The translations under genes and the position numbers were made by a program. This document shows positions 8,542 to 20,423 of a DNA stretch of 64,000 bases, piece after piece (position 1 is the first letter of the stretch; each line of letters opens with the position of its first letter). The notes below the pieces were generated by a model, which saw only the letters and a list, made by a program, of their open reading frames with translations, made no database searches and had not been told where the DNA came from. Origin of the DNA: Balanoglossus misakiensis (Eukaryota > Hemichordata). The stretch covers positions 4,650,001 through 4,714,000 of the forward strand of contig CM082585.2 of the NCBI GenBank assembly GCA_040954595.2, in the 5' to 3' direction.

Positions 8542-9453
8542 ATGGGACTGTTAAGTATAATCTTCGCTCTCGCAGCCAACTTTGCAACTGCAGTATATGG
8601 TTGGGTGCATTCTGTACCCGTCGTTGGAGCATATTTGACAACTTTTGATGATTTCTTCTTGAGAATTTGTGAAGTTCCAATCGTAGTTCGTGTTCGCCGT
8701 GCCGTCAAAGTCATTTGGGACTTGTATCTGAGCATGATGAAAGTTGTATTATTCATCGTTTTCTGGCCGATTTGTGTCCCTGTTTGGATCGTTAGGAAAC
8801 TGATCACCAGGCAACGAGGCGCGGACTTGGAGGATGCGGCTGACACAGGACTGGTCAATCGTCTCACATCCGCGCTGAGACGTTTTGTCGTCAGTCTACC
8901 AGTGGTCGGACCAGTAATTGTCTGGGTGGGAAATGCCACTCCACGTTTTGTACAAGTCGTCCGAGTCATCGTTTGGATTTTCTTAAATCCAAGCGAGTTC
9001 ATCGAAAAGATAGAATCTTTCGACGCCAGACTCGTTGAATTGGAAGAGAGTGTTGCAGACTCTTCCGAGAAACTGGACGAGGTGAAACGTGATGTGTCCA
9101 ACGAATGCAGGGAAATCGTCAAGCGACACTCTCAAGACGTGGCCAAGGTGAGACGTGATGTGTCCAACGAATGCAGGGAAATCGTCGAGCGACACTCTCA
9201 AGACGTAGCCAATGTGAAACGTGATGTGTCCAACGAATGCAGGGAAATCGTCAAGCGACACTCTCAATACGTGGCCAAGGTGAAACGTGATGTGTCCAAC
9301 GAATGCAGGGAAATCGTTCAGCGACACTCTCAAGACGTGGACAGACGTCTGGAAGAAATTCACCGCGTTGCATCGCAAGTACCAACACCAAACTCACGCC
9401 TTAGCCTTCCTGGACTAGCGACCGCCAAGAGATGGTTCTTCGCTCGAAAGTGA
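8542..9453 (+). CDS. Orphan membrane-associated coiled-coil protein, copy C (303 aa)
   Basis: This is the third intact copy, with four 22-residue repeats (9082-9345). It is close to A in the N-terminal half (Asp-Asp at 36-37, and a Val-Val-Leu run in the second hydrophobic stretch) but close to B in the repeat block and tail (VQRH unit and a His for Gln after EEI). That mosaic pattern suggests gene conversion or unequal exchange. Particular changes are Trp for Arg at about residue 21, Ile for Val near 129 and Arg for Lys in the second repeat. The 3' stem-loop is at 9491-9530 and the polyA signal at 9547-9552. The gene lies 1.1 kb downstream of the TAF6 stop, on the opposite strand, so the two transcripts converge. 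Function unknown. Confidence 0.78.
   Translation: MGLLSIIFALAANFATAVYGWVHSVPVVGAYLTTFDDFFLRICEVPIVVRVRRAVKVIWDLYLSMMKVVLFIVFWPICVPVWIVRKLITRQRGADLEDAADTGLVNRLTSALRRFVVSLPVVGPVIVWVGNATPRFVQVVRVIVWIFLNPSEFIEKIESFDARLVELEESVADSSEKLDEVKRDVSNECREIVKRHSQDVAKVRRDVSNECREIVERHSQDVANVKRDVSNECREIVKRHSQYVAKVKRDVSNECREIVQRHSQDVDRRLEEIHRVASQVPTPNSRLSLPGLATAKRWFFARK
9082..9345 (+). repeat. 66-bp coding minisatellite, four copies (gene C)
   Basis: The four units have the same K, E, K, terminal order as gene B, with one Lys-to-Arg change at the start of the second unit. Confidence 0.9.
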
Positions 9454-10127
9454 GCTGGGAAGAACCCGTACGGTGTATATCTTTAAACTCCAGTACAGAC
9501 AATGATATTTCTAAAAGATTGTCTGTATTGTGATCATTTATTTGTTAATAAAATTTGTTATTTCACATTTCATGGTGTTAGTGATTCTATATCTGCGCTA
9601 AATCTGAAGAGACTGTCAGATATGAACAGATGAAAAGTTGTGAGTCGTCTGAATACTGTTAATACGAGGGTTTCACCTGGTACATTTATACTCAGTTGTC
9701 AAGTGACTTTTTTTCCATTGTTCGACTACAACGCGGGTGGGAGTAGAGGATGAGGGGGAGGTGGCCGTGGGGGGGGGGGGGGTTCCAACACGAGGGTCGT
9801 AGAGGGCGCTGTGACACCCTATAAAGACGTTGGTTTGATGAGACTGTGAATTCTCAATAGTGGACATGTCTTAGCGCAAATTTTCTGACTGTGATGACCC
9901 CCAAACCTCAAAAAGCTTGAAATTTAATCCCTTCTTTGTGAATGTTTTACACTACATTTGCTATGACAATGATAATATTCCGTTTTTTTTCTGTAATGGA
10001 CTGGATACAATGTTTTGTTCAACAGAGCAGGAAGGATTTGCAGTAGAGTATCTGTCATCACATGATATGCACATTTTCAATGTTAACAGGATTTCACGAA
10101 GGGCAAGGCTTGGAACTTGGTCATGGA

Positions 10128-10139
10128 AATAAATTTATT
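10128..10139 (-). terminator. TAF6: TAF6 polyA signal within a bidirectional palindrome
   Basis: AATAAATTTATT gives AATAAA on the minus strand at 10134-10139, about 435 nt past the TAF6 stop at 10574. The plus-strand half could end a + transcript from orphan gene C that reads past its own signal. Confidence 0.6.
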
Positions 10140-10573
10140 ACAAACCAGATCCCATAGCAAAAAAATCCACACTTTAATTTCCTTATATTTCTCCCAGTGT
10201 AAGGTACAGAGCAAGGTATTATAATTAATGATAATCTCTTCTGGGATTGCTTTGCAAGAAATATTAAAATAGCAATGAATACATTGAACAAATAATATAT
10301 GAGGCTCAGTAAGTCCCAACTGTGATCATAGAGAAGGAGATCTTGGCCTGGTTTACTTTTGCAGAGACAGAAAGTGGCTTAACCATGATTCAAGTGTGTT
10401 CCAATTTTGTCAGATAATTCAAAAATAATCACATGACTTTAAAAAGATGTTGAATTTTTCAGCTTTGTGTAAAGACATGTCAGGATGGACAAATTGCTCA
10501 TTATGAATTTTCCTGCATTTTGTGTCACTGGTTTGGTTGGGGAAAAAACCCAGGAAATTCTGGAGACGAGTGT

Positions 10574-13500
10574 TCAAGTGTCTAAGCTCTCCTTCTTGAC
10601 TGTGACGGTGACAGTCTGCGGTGTTGATGTTTTCACTGCAGTGGTAACTGGTTGTGCGACAGTTCTGGTTGTTGCGGTGCTCTGCTGCGTGGACGCTGCG
10701 GCCACTGAAGTCGGCTGGGCCAGTGATGTCATCGGTTTGGATATGGGCGCCAGTTTGGGCATCTTCAGCTCCGTGTTGGGCTCGGCGGGGAGCGCCACGG
10801 GGCTGGAGGTGGTGACGGGACTCTGGGCGCTGGCCGCCTGCGCCAGCGACATCAGCATGCTGGTGGCGCCCGAGGTGATGGCCGACGACTTCTGGACCGG
10901 CGTGCCCGACGATGACCCGGCCGCGGTCGCCGTCGGGGTGGTCCCCGCCGACGACAAGGTCATGACCATGAACTTGCCGGTTGAACTCGGCGTGAGCACC
11001 TTCTGGGTGGACGAGGCGCTGCTGGTGCTCACGAGCTTGACGACAGTGGTTGGTTGAGAAGTAGTCTGCAAGTGAGAAAAACATGACGATCATGGATGAT
11101 ATTTGGATCTGCATGGAAAGTGTAAAATCTTTTATACACGGTATTCTCTTCAAACAAGGGTTATTCCCTCAAAACATGGCCATTGTCCAACGACGTGTGC
11201 ATCGATAATCCCACTGTGATTGGATGAATTTCTCAATGAGGACGTCAACAACATCTTGTCAATACACATACACAGGAAGAGCTTCATAAAAACCCCACAA
11301 AACATAAGGTTCTTACACCTTCACAGATTGGACAGTAGTTCTTTTCCACTATAAGATATTCAGCTACTTGTATATTGTGCTGTTTAGGGTTTTCACTAGG
11401 GTTCTTCAAACTTCAAGGGCCATTTTGTGTCAAAGGTCATGACACTAATATTTTCAGCAGCAATGCCATTCATCTTGACCTGATGCTGTCATCCACAGGC
11501 ACAATGACTTTTCACCTATAATGTTTTTATTTTGTTTTTATTCAAATGCCAACTTCTGTTTCATTCGAAGTCACAAAAAGATTGACATTTACCGTTGATG
11601 TGTATTTGACCAATTACACCCTGAAATGTATGCATTTGCTACGGATTTCAAACTTTCTTTTGTGCCACACCTTCCATGGGAAAATATTAACCCTTTCACC
11701 ACACTGGTTCAGTCCAAACAGGGGGTTGACCCATTGTTTTCTATGGTATGGTTGGACCTCTATAGAGGGACTTGGGGGTGAAAGGGTAAGGCCAGTGGCC
11801 TACTGTATAGTAATCAAATTACGGAAATTACTTCATATACTAGCTGAATTCTAACTTTAACATCTGAATTGGTCATGAGGCAGTGATGACTGTTTTCAGT
11901 TTTAAAATTAGTGCCGAGTCAGCCATTTTCATAATACCTCTTCATTGGTAAACATTTTTCATGAAATACCTTATTAATTCAGACAACATGGTTTTGGATG
12001 GTGGTTTATAACAAAGAACTGTCATATTTTTCTGCATGTGTCCAGCTAACGATACCAAACAGATGGAGAAATAAAACCACCAATGAAAGCCCTCCCCTAA
12101 TTTTATTCACAAAGCCATCTGTGATTCTAGGACATACTAGATAAACATTGAAGTAAGAAATTACTGCATTTCCCCCCAGCACACAAGCACATTAGTCTGC
12201 TGTCCCCCTCAAGCAAATATTAGTCATTTAGATTTGTATTAGCGCAGGATGCCATCTCGTCTGCCTACTCACTTGAATACATGTTGTTGAGGGGGTGTTA
12301 TGTCGTCCAGAGCTGACAATGACAAACTTGGGTTGGCTACTGTTAATGGTAGGGGTACTGGGATTGGACGGCAATCGGCCAATGTGACCACTTGTTCTTT
12401 GTGCACTGGACAAGATAGAGGTGGCTCTTGGCTGTGAAGACAAACAGACAGGCAGAAGGAGAGGGGGAGAGAGAGAGAGAGAGAGAGACAGAGAGAGGCA
12501 GAGACAGAGAGAAAGAGAAAAAAATACACAACATCAAAGCAAACATGAGGCAATAGGGAAACATATTTTACAGGGTCATGCAAGGCTATAGTCTGAGGCG
12601 CAAAAGATGAAAGCATTCATTTTATTAAAGCTAGATTAGCTGTAACTTTTTGCTATGTTACAGTATTTTTGTTTTGTGTATCTACTGCAGTTTCTTGTTC
12701 AAATCCCTGAATCATGATGAAAAACCCAGGAATTACTTATCAACACAACCTATATGTGTATAGTCAGTAGTGGATTTGTGCACAATTTGAATTCAAGTCT
12801 TCCCTAGAATTCATCTGTCAACAATAACAATAGTCGTCACACACATATAGGCTATATTGACAAGCGTAGTACTGGGTATATTAGCATGCTGTTTAGAGTA
12901 GAACAAGAAATTACTTTGATACATAGAACCAAAATACTGGAGATAAGACCAAAAGATACCGCTAATGTCCCTTTAAGCAATTGCAGACAGCGGTGTCGTG
13001 TGTTGCAAAGCTGATAAATTAGGCATGCGGCATGACATCACGCAGAAAGCCATGCAGTGGAGGAAACAGAGTGCAAACACTTACACAGCATTTACAGTAC
13101 AACTGGCTTACCCATCCCAGCTACTCTTTACTTCTGAATTGACGATTCCAAATGAGATGGGTTTGTTTACGTTTTATTTTCACGTAATTTGTGGTTTAAG
13201 ATTCGCCAAAATTACACACGCATAGCAGACCTGAGCTGTTCATGAGTTCACCCTTTTACCGACCCATGGTTCAGTCCAAAGCCATTGTTTTCTACGGTAC
13301 GCTTGGACCTCTAAAGAGGGAACTGGGGGTGAAAGGGTAAAACCTCTCCCTGAGATTCCATGAACACCTGCAAGTGCAAGCCGTCCCACTTTGTTCTGTC
13401 TAAGCATGTCTCATTTTTTGTTGACAAAATTCTGCCCAGATGATATTTTGCACATTGGTCTATGTGGTGCTGTGCAAGGCCATATTTCTCATTGAAGACT

Positions 13501-16500
13501 ATGTGGAACGCCATTAACAATACCTGGTACATTTCAGAAAGCATTGACTGTGAATATCTGAACTTTAGTGTACTTGATCAAAAAAACCCTCAACTTTGCT
13601 ATTATATTATACAACTACTTTCGTAATCTACATGTAGGCTTTATATCAAACACCGCATTCCCGTATTTTTTGCAGTACATGGGGTCGCAATGCAGTGGAT
13701 GTATCTGTGCGTGCACCCAGTGTACTGAGAAAGTGTAGTTTTTTCCAATTTGCAAATCAGTTTTCAAAATAACATGACCAGCAGATAATGACAATTTATT
13801 TTTTACCTGATTTGCCGTTCTGTAACCGCCAAATTTATTTGACAAAATCCCATTTAGTTTTTTGTATGGTCCACATACCAAATACTCAAGTTTTTGAAGT
13901 ACGTACTGAACACACACAATAACACCAAGTTCTTTTTGTGTGATCAGATCAAATCACATCAAATCATCGACTCATTCTTGCAATCTTCAGAAAACTTGAT
14001 TCTGGAAGATCCAAGTTTTGTTGTATGTTCTACAGCGAGGCAGTTGATTACTACAAACAAAACAACTGCCTGTCTAGAGAACACTGGTTTTGATCTTGGA
14101 GATTTTCAAGACACAAGACTATACATGAATAGAATATGCTCTGCAATCTCCTTCACTAAACACCAAGTTATTTTTTCACAGCGTATCTACCTTACACATA
14201 TGTATGAGGTATAGTGTAATCACACTTGGATGAACTTATTGTGGCCGACATGAGAGAGTCCACAGTTCAGTAACAAGTGAGGACATTGGATAACATTTAG
14301 CTTGCGTTACCTAAAGAACGCTTCATCATCCAATCAGCGCTCGCGTCATATACAGCTTTCGATTCAGTGAGAATGTGGGATCGATTTGTTCTCACACTCT
14401 GATCCCAGTTCTCACACTCTGATCCCACACTCTCAGCGTGCCAGGAGTGTGAGAAATAGAGTGTTTTCATTTTTGGCCATAACAACAAAAGGACCATCAG
14501 TAAATATGTGCCAACATAATTTTGCAATTTTCATTATAATTCTGTTGTTCCAGAACAGAATGCGGATGAAAACTGGTCAAACGGCCTACAGGGGTCTTGC
14601 AATCAAGGACAGCACCATGACGTCATTTACACCTGTTACCATGGTAACATTGTCACCTTCCTCCCAATCTGCATATGTAGAATTTCCACATATTGATATT
14701 CTTACCTGACTCAGTGTAAGGGTCGGTCTCTGCGTCTGACCGACACTGGTTGTTGTGACTGTCGGTTGACTCCTCAGCTTCATCACATTGGCACATAGCA
14801 GACCCCCTAAGTAACCAAATTCTTGCTTGTACGCTTCCATCTCATCCGGCAGTTTTCGAGTCAACTTCAGGTACGTGCCACAGTGTTTCTAATAACAAAG
14901 ATTTGCATACGATATGACAGTCACATTCACAAAAAATAAAATAAAACAGAAAATTATTACAGATAAATTTGATCATGCCACAGTGAAATATATTAATTTA
15001 TTTATTTATGAAATTAATCCATCGCAAACACAGAAAGTATGTCTACTTAGGATAGGAAGACTGGAACAGGTGCGAATCACTTATACAATGCCAGCCCCCC
15101 CCCCCCCCCCCCCCCAGAACAATGCGACGTGGAGTGCCCTGCTCAGGCACAACATCACGACCATGAAGTAATCATCCTCAGAAAGAAACTCTTCAGCCAT
15201 GTCCTGGTCTGGGTCTTGAACCCACAACCCTGACCACTAGGCCATGATGACTATAAAGGAATATGATATCACTTTTTGACCGTGAGATCTAGTTCTGACT
15301 TGCAACTTACCAAGATGAGACTTTTGAGGTGTTCAGCCGCGATCTTGTCGACATTACTCAAGACTGGACCCTCAGTGGCCAGTTTGATTCTTTCACCAAG
15401 GAACTTAATCCTCGGCAGTACCAGTGATTTGGTCACCTGTACAGATGTAGAATATTATATCATACATGAGATTGATGTGAACATAATGGAAGTCCATTTG
15501 TTCACTTGGCATTTGTGTCATAATGCATGTGCCATATTACAAATAGCTTCCTATGATTAACCCTTTCACCCCCAGTTCCCTCTTCAAAGGGCCAACCTTA
15601 CCATAGAAAACAATGGGTTTGGACTGAACCATTTTGATGAAAAGGTGAAACTAGTTTGAGTCTAATCGGCCATTCAATGTGGCCATACATTCTGGCAAAG
15701 TACTACGGGTACGTAGAGTAGACTCAGAGCAAACTACTGTGAATATCAAACAAGCCCATAAAATGAAGCGTAGTTAAAATTCTTTGTAATAATTTTCTCT
15801 TACCTCAGGTCCTAACTCTGACAGCCCAGCGACAGCTCCATAATGACAGGCTAGAGGCGCTTTTTCATTTAGCAACGACTTGTCAAACAGCTTACTCATT
15901 CTACCTTGCATATTGTTGATTGTAGTGCTGAATTTCCTGATTTGACAAGAAAGGCAAAGTGTTAATCTTATGCATGTCATACACAGCAAGAACATCATGA
16001 GTTAAAAGTCAGTGTGGACACTAGAAAATTACACTATGGCAAACCACTTTGTCCAGTCACCCATAGAGGGTGCTATTTCAATGTAATTTATAACACATTG
16101 TCAGCACATAAAAAGATAGGCAATTTCACGTTAGTTGCAAACATGAGAATTATTCTTATCTTAGGCAAACAAAAAAATCTTATTTCCTATTAAATACAAT
16201 ATGTGTGTGCCTTGTTAGTTGGGCATCTTATAATGACAATCGCAAACGTGTTTATTTCTTTTTGGTCATTTTATGTAAAATTTGGCCATCAACTTGTATG
16301 GTTGCCCGATGTCTTACACCATTAGTTGTAGTGCAGCTACAGGGTGTAACGATGGACATGCGCATTCAAATTTATAATACAGAGTGCCCCTGCCACACAG
16401 ATACTGAAATGAAGCCAAATGCTTTTCTACTGTCTAACACGAACATGGGTTCTACACGTTCACGTAAAACCAGAATCTGAACCTGTCTAGTACGAGGCAC

Positions 16501-19500
16501 TAGGCCCTGTACGTGACTTACTTGCACATGGAAGCCATCAGTCTGGCAGCAAAGTCTCTCAGTGCCCAGTGATTATCCACATCCGGCCTCAGACACAGTT
16601 GTTTGCTGATGATGCATGTAGTCACTGCTGGAATCAACTCATGAAGCTGGGTGCAGAGAAAGAAAAAAAAGTAATGAAAATCTTTCTGTCAGGAAATATG
16701 TAATGTGATAACAGTCTTCATTCTTCAAGCAGTACAGACCTCTTACTGAATTGTAACTACACCGAGGGATTTATTCAGTGGAATAGTTTCAGGTCTGAAT
16801 GCATCAAAATTTCCAAAAGTTCGAATCAGGGTCCATATGCCCGGAATCATTTCTAATTCCACGACTTTTTCATAACAATTTCTTTTAATTTAAACCTATA
16901 AAAGCTGCAAGTGGAGTTCAGAAAGTTTTCTAACTTAAACCGTTTCATCATCATGGTTTGGTCCAAATGCATTTCCACGATAATGTTGGACCTCTATTGG
17001 GAACTGGAGAAGTCATCATTTCTTATGAGTATTCTTTAATGAGTGAAACATTACAAATTGAGAGACTTACGTATTTTTCAAGGTATATCGTCGTATTATC
17101 CATCAAAGCTTTGACCATTCTCATCAGGTAGATCAGAAGAGCCAGGTTATTCTGAACAACGTTGACTTTGACACCTTCTGCTATGAAAGTACTAAATCTT
17201 GGCATCATCTGATATAAACCTGGATCACTGGATAAACTCTGAAGGGCTTCCTACAGTTTGGGATAAAAGAAGAACAGATGTAAGATTAGATATATATCCT
17301 AAAAGCTCCAAAAACATTTGGCTATTTTAGTATATTTTTCTACATACATACATACATACATACATACATACATACATACATACATACATACATACATACA
17401 TACACATACATACATACTTACACACACACACACACACACAATGGTGACAGACACCAACTGATCACACAAGCTCCCCATGGTTTATATACATAGACCAAAT
17501 GGGAGCTGAAAAAGCAAAGAGACAAGATTTCCAACACTGTACTCACAGATCTGCGTGATTCACAGGCACCAACGCAAGCCTCCGTAATCTCCTTATAGTA
17601 CAACTGTTGTTCCTGAAATATGAAGTGTGATGATAATGTCGTTGGTGACTGCAAATTTTTATAAAGCAATATAAAAAATACATGAGCAGGGAAGACCTGT
17701 CATTGCCTATCCTGACATTACTATTTCTTTGTTCTAATCAAGTACAGGTAAGATATGAAGCATCGTTTTGTTATAGAGGAAGAACTCAAAGAATAGAGTG
17801 AACGGGCAGCAAATGCAGTTTGCAAGAAGACGAGCTAGAAAGTTGAAGTTCACTTACCACTGATAGTTCATGAGTGACCAGTGATTTCACTTTAATCTGT
17901 GACACTGCTTCTGCAGAGACATTTGTCTTGGACTTGTTCTTAGGGGTGTCTGGTTGTCCACTCGTACCTGGTAGTCCCAGCAGTGGTGGTGGTAGTACAT
18001 CTTTGCTGGTTGGTTTGCTTAGTGTCTGCGTAGAGGCCGATTCAGCTTTCTGTTGGTCCCTGCCAACTGTTATCAAATTACAATACACTAAGCTTGAGCA
18101 TTTTCACAAGTACATTTGTATTGCCATTGAGTGAAATTTCCTCCAAAAAAACCCAAGCCTCTAAAATAGTGTACAAGAATAGTTTTCTTTTCATCTTATT
18201 CCAAACCCTGCAGCAGTCCATTCAATATTGAATTTTCAAGTCAACACAATTGAAACCTTTACCCAGTGAACACCAATGGCCATCGTGTTGCAGCCCCCTG
18301 TGCAATTTACATGTGCATTTATTGACCTGTTTATAAAGGCCACCTGTCTATAAAGAATTCTTTCTGAAAAGAACTTATTTTGAAAGTCCCTTCACTGGTT
18401 ACTGTAAACAGGTTTGACTGCACTTAAATACCAGAAGTGTTACAAGTAGTTTAATTTGAATATCCTTTAATTGTAATGGCATCTATGTATCTATTCAAAA
18501 ATTTGTGGTTCCAAAACAAGCATATCACAAATGCTATGGTCAAATGTGAGTGTCATTTCATGGTAAAAGTGGCTGATAACCCTTTCATATTTTGTACATT
18601 TTGTGTGCGGATAAAACCTGACTAATGAGATAAAAATAGGAATATGAAATTATGAGTAGACTACCTGGAGGTGGGTTCTCTGGAATGGACGGCTGAACAC
18701 CTTCAATACTCAACCAGTGAGCTGGTGCAGAATAAAGAAAAGTACAATGTTACAAATAACTGCTGTAACAGGACAATAGACATTTATTATACCAAGCAAT
18801 TTATCACAAAGGAAACATGTTGTCAGTTACCTCTGAATCATGACATGTAAAAATCTTGTATCTAAGATAATCTCATTATGAACACACACCATAAATTTAC
18901 CATATATCCATCATTCACAATACGCATACACAAATTCTGAATAATTTCTCTGTACATGTACATGTATTACCTTTGACAGATACATCTACCGGCATTTTTG
19001 GCAGTGTTGTATTGATGATATCATTCAGATCCAATTCTTTTTCCTCATAGAAGTGTAATTCCCTCCCACCACCACTGGCAAAGCGGAAGGGAATATGTTC
19101 GGGTGTCTGGAATCCATACAAAGGCTGCAAAGAAGTAATAGACATAAGATCAGTGTATGTATAAGAATGATCTGAGGCCATTCCATACAACATCATTGTT
19201 TGACTGCACTCTGTAACAGTAAGCTATCTTAGGGTAAGTCTTTGGTTTCCTATGGGCTGGCCTTTCATTGTGAGCACTGCTCAAAATCATGTGGCAATTG
19301 AAGAGAACTTTGAAGTAGGTAGGCCAACTGAACTCCCTTTCTCTGAAGTTCAGAGATGTGGCACTGCTTGTCACTGGGCGACTAGGTTCTCACAGTGTCA
19401 ATGTAGCACTTTATTGGTAGAATGATTAGACCATGTACATGCACCAGGGACCTCTCAAGATACCATCTCTTAGGAAGAGAACAATTTGATACCATGTCGT

Positions 19501-20423
19501 ATGTACTACCGCTGGTTGACTTTGAGTATGGTGAACATAATCATTGGATCCTTCAATATGATTCATTTTATGTAAATGGCGAAGTGCCACTAAAATACAT
19601 GGAACAGACTTTAAATGTCTCCACACATGTATCTCTCTTTTGATCCTTGTTTCCATCTCACTGTTTTCTGTCCATCTGTGCAATACTAATGGTTTTCATG
19701 TACTGTGAATTAGAGCAGTAGTTCTGTATTATTCTCACCTCAATATTTCTCACTTTTAGTGCATGGTCAACATCTGCTGTTGACAACCTTTTCCGTTTGC
19801 CGTGTGTCATGAACTTGATTGCTTCCTGTGCACAAAAATAAATAAATAAAAGGGGTATAGACTGTCAATGACCGACATACAAGTCTACAACACTGCACTT
19901 CTTTTTAAAATGTTGATATCCATGATTACAAGCACTTATAGTTTTTTTGTATGAAAATTAACACAATTATTTTGCTCATTTAAAACAAGTTCTTGTTATC
20001 AATTTGAGTAAATTAACTTCAGATACTGAGTTTTATGAAATTGTACATTATGGCAGTCCTGCAAAGAACAATTACATAAAATTAAAACTACACCTAAATT
20101 TCAGTTATATCATCAGAAGTATACAGTAGATATAATGTGAACTTCAGAGAAGAATTTGCCTGAATTAAACATAAGTAATATGGGGTTGTGATCACATTAA
20201 CCTCATCAAAATATGTAAACCACAGAAGTTGTAAAGTAACTATAATTACCTGTGTCATTTCTTTGAGTCTGTAGGTAACATCATCAGCGATAGTTGTGAG
20301 TGCTTCATCTGACATCCGATCGATTCCTACGGATTCTGCGATGACTTTCATGGATTCACTGGGCAGACACGACTTGATTTTTTTCTCCTTTGCTTCTTTT
20401 TTCTTGTCTTTGTCCTTGGCCAT
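10574..20423 (-). CDS. TAF6: TAF6, TFIID/SAGA-type histone-fold subunit (714 aa, 13 exons)
   Basis: TAF6 is a TFIID subunit; its histone fold pairs with TAF9 in RNA polymerase II preinitiation complexes. Exons, 5' to 3' on the minus strand: 20250-20423, 19739-19825, 18971-19124, 18665-18721, 17858-18066, 17547-17612, 17071-17250, 16522-16646, 15804-15936, 15311-15436, 14706-14888, 12273-12431, 10574-11065. They total 2145 nt in one frame with all-GT-AG introns. The histone fold is at residues 18-90 ([15 protein letters not shown]), then the conserved [11 protein letters not shown] segment. The HEAT-type C-terminal domain spans about 220-480 ([34 protein letters not shown]). A Ser/Thr/Gln-rich tail follows, mostly in exon 13. 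Human TAF6 is 677 aa. The start is supported by a Lys-rich leader just before the histone fold. The last exon is duplicated in tandem downstream. Confidence 0.96.
11066..12272. other. TAF6 intron 12 with a repeat copy
   Basis: The array similarity ends near 11,255. A copy of the CCCTTTCACC-type short element lies at 11691-11786, directly after TTAA and interrupted by about 20 extra bases (gggggttgacc region). I see nothing else of note. Confidence 0.7.
11691..11786. mobile_element. Short TTAA-associated MITE family 1 (CCCTTTCACC ends), several copies
   Basis: These are elements of about 85-95 bp with inverted ends CCCTTTCACC and GGTGAAAGGG and a conserved core (TTCAGTCCAAACCCATTG, TTGGACCTCTAAAGAGG). 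Copies: 11691-11786, 13251-13337, 15561-15650 (opposite orientation), 48232-48315, 54482-54566, with degraded copies near 16935-17010 and 62155-62229. Several are bounded by TTAA. All clear copies lie in introns, so they are spread without hitting exons. Confidence 0.8.
12458..12520. repeat. GA-rich simple repeat in TAF6 intron 11
   Basis: A (GA)n tract with interruptions lies 27-90 bp upstream (in the minus sense) of the exon 12 acceptor. On the minus strand it reads as a (TC)n polypyrimidine tract and may serve as an extended acceptor tract. Confidence 0.8.
15095..15252 (-). mobile_element. tRNA-derived SINE fragment with a C21 run, in TAF6 intron 10
   Basis: On the minus strand the head (15211-15252) has an A-box-like TGGCCTAGTGGTCAGGGT and a B box GGTTCAAGACC at normal tRNA-type spacing. 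These are the internal RNA polymerase III promoter boxes of tRNA-like SINEs. The body continues to a run of 21 C (15095-15115 on +), in place of the usual A-rich tail. It is not a functional tRNA, because no acceptor stem or anticodon arm can be closed. Confidence 0.6.
17341..17440. repeat. (TACA)n microsatellite followed by (CA)n
   Basis: Tetranucleotide TACA repeats run to about 17418 and pass into a CA dinucleotide run (17420-17440). They lie in TAF6 intron 6 and are probably length-polymorphic. Confidence 0.95.

Larger units (their letters stand above)
8033..11260. repeat. Tandem array unit 3 (joined to the intact TAF6 gene)
   Basis: This unit contains orphan gene copy C (+) and the last exon that splices in frame to the rest of TAF6. 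Similarity to unit 2 fades at about 11,255, inside TAF6 intron 12. Because it is continuous with the full TAF6 gene, I infer that it is the source unit and that units 1 and 2 are later copies. The left edge is again tttgctatc, but here it is preceded by unrelated sequence rather than by truncated TAF6 exon. Confidence 0.85.

Noticed and set aside
15211-15252. Functional tRNA gene
   Set aside because: A- and B-box motifs exist, but the cloverleaf cannot be closed, so it is a SINE head.
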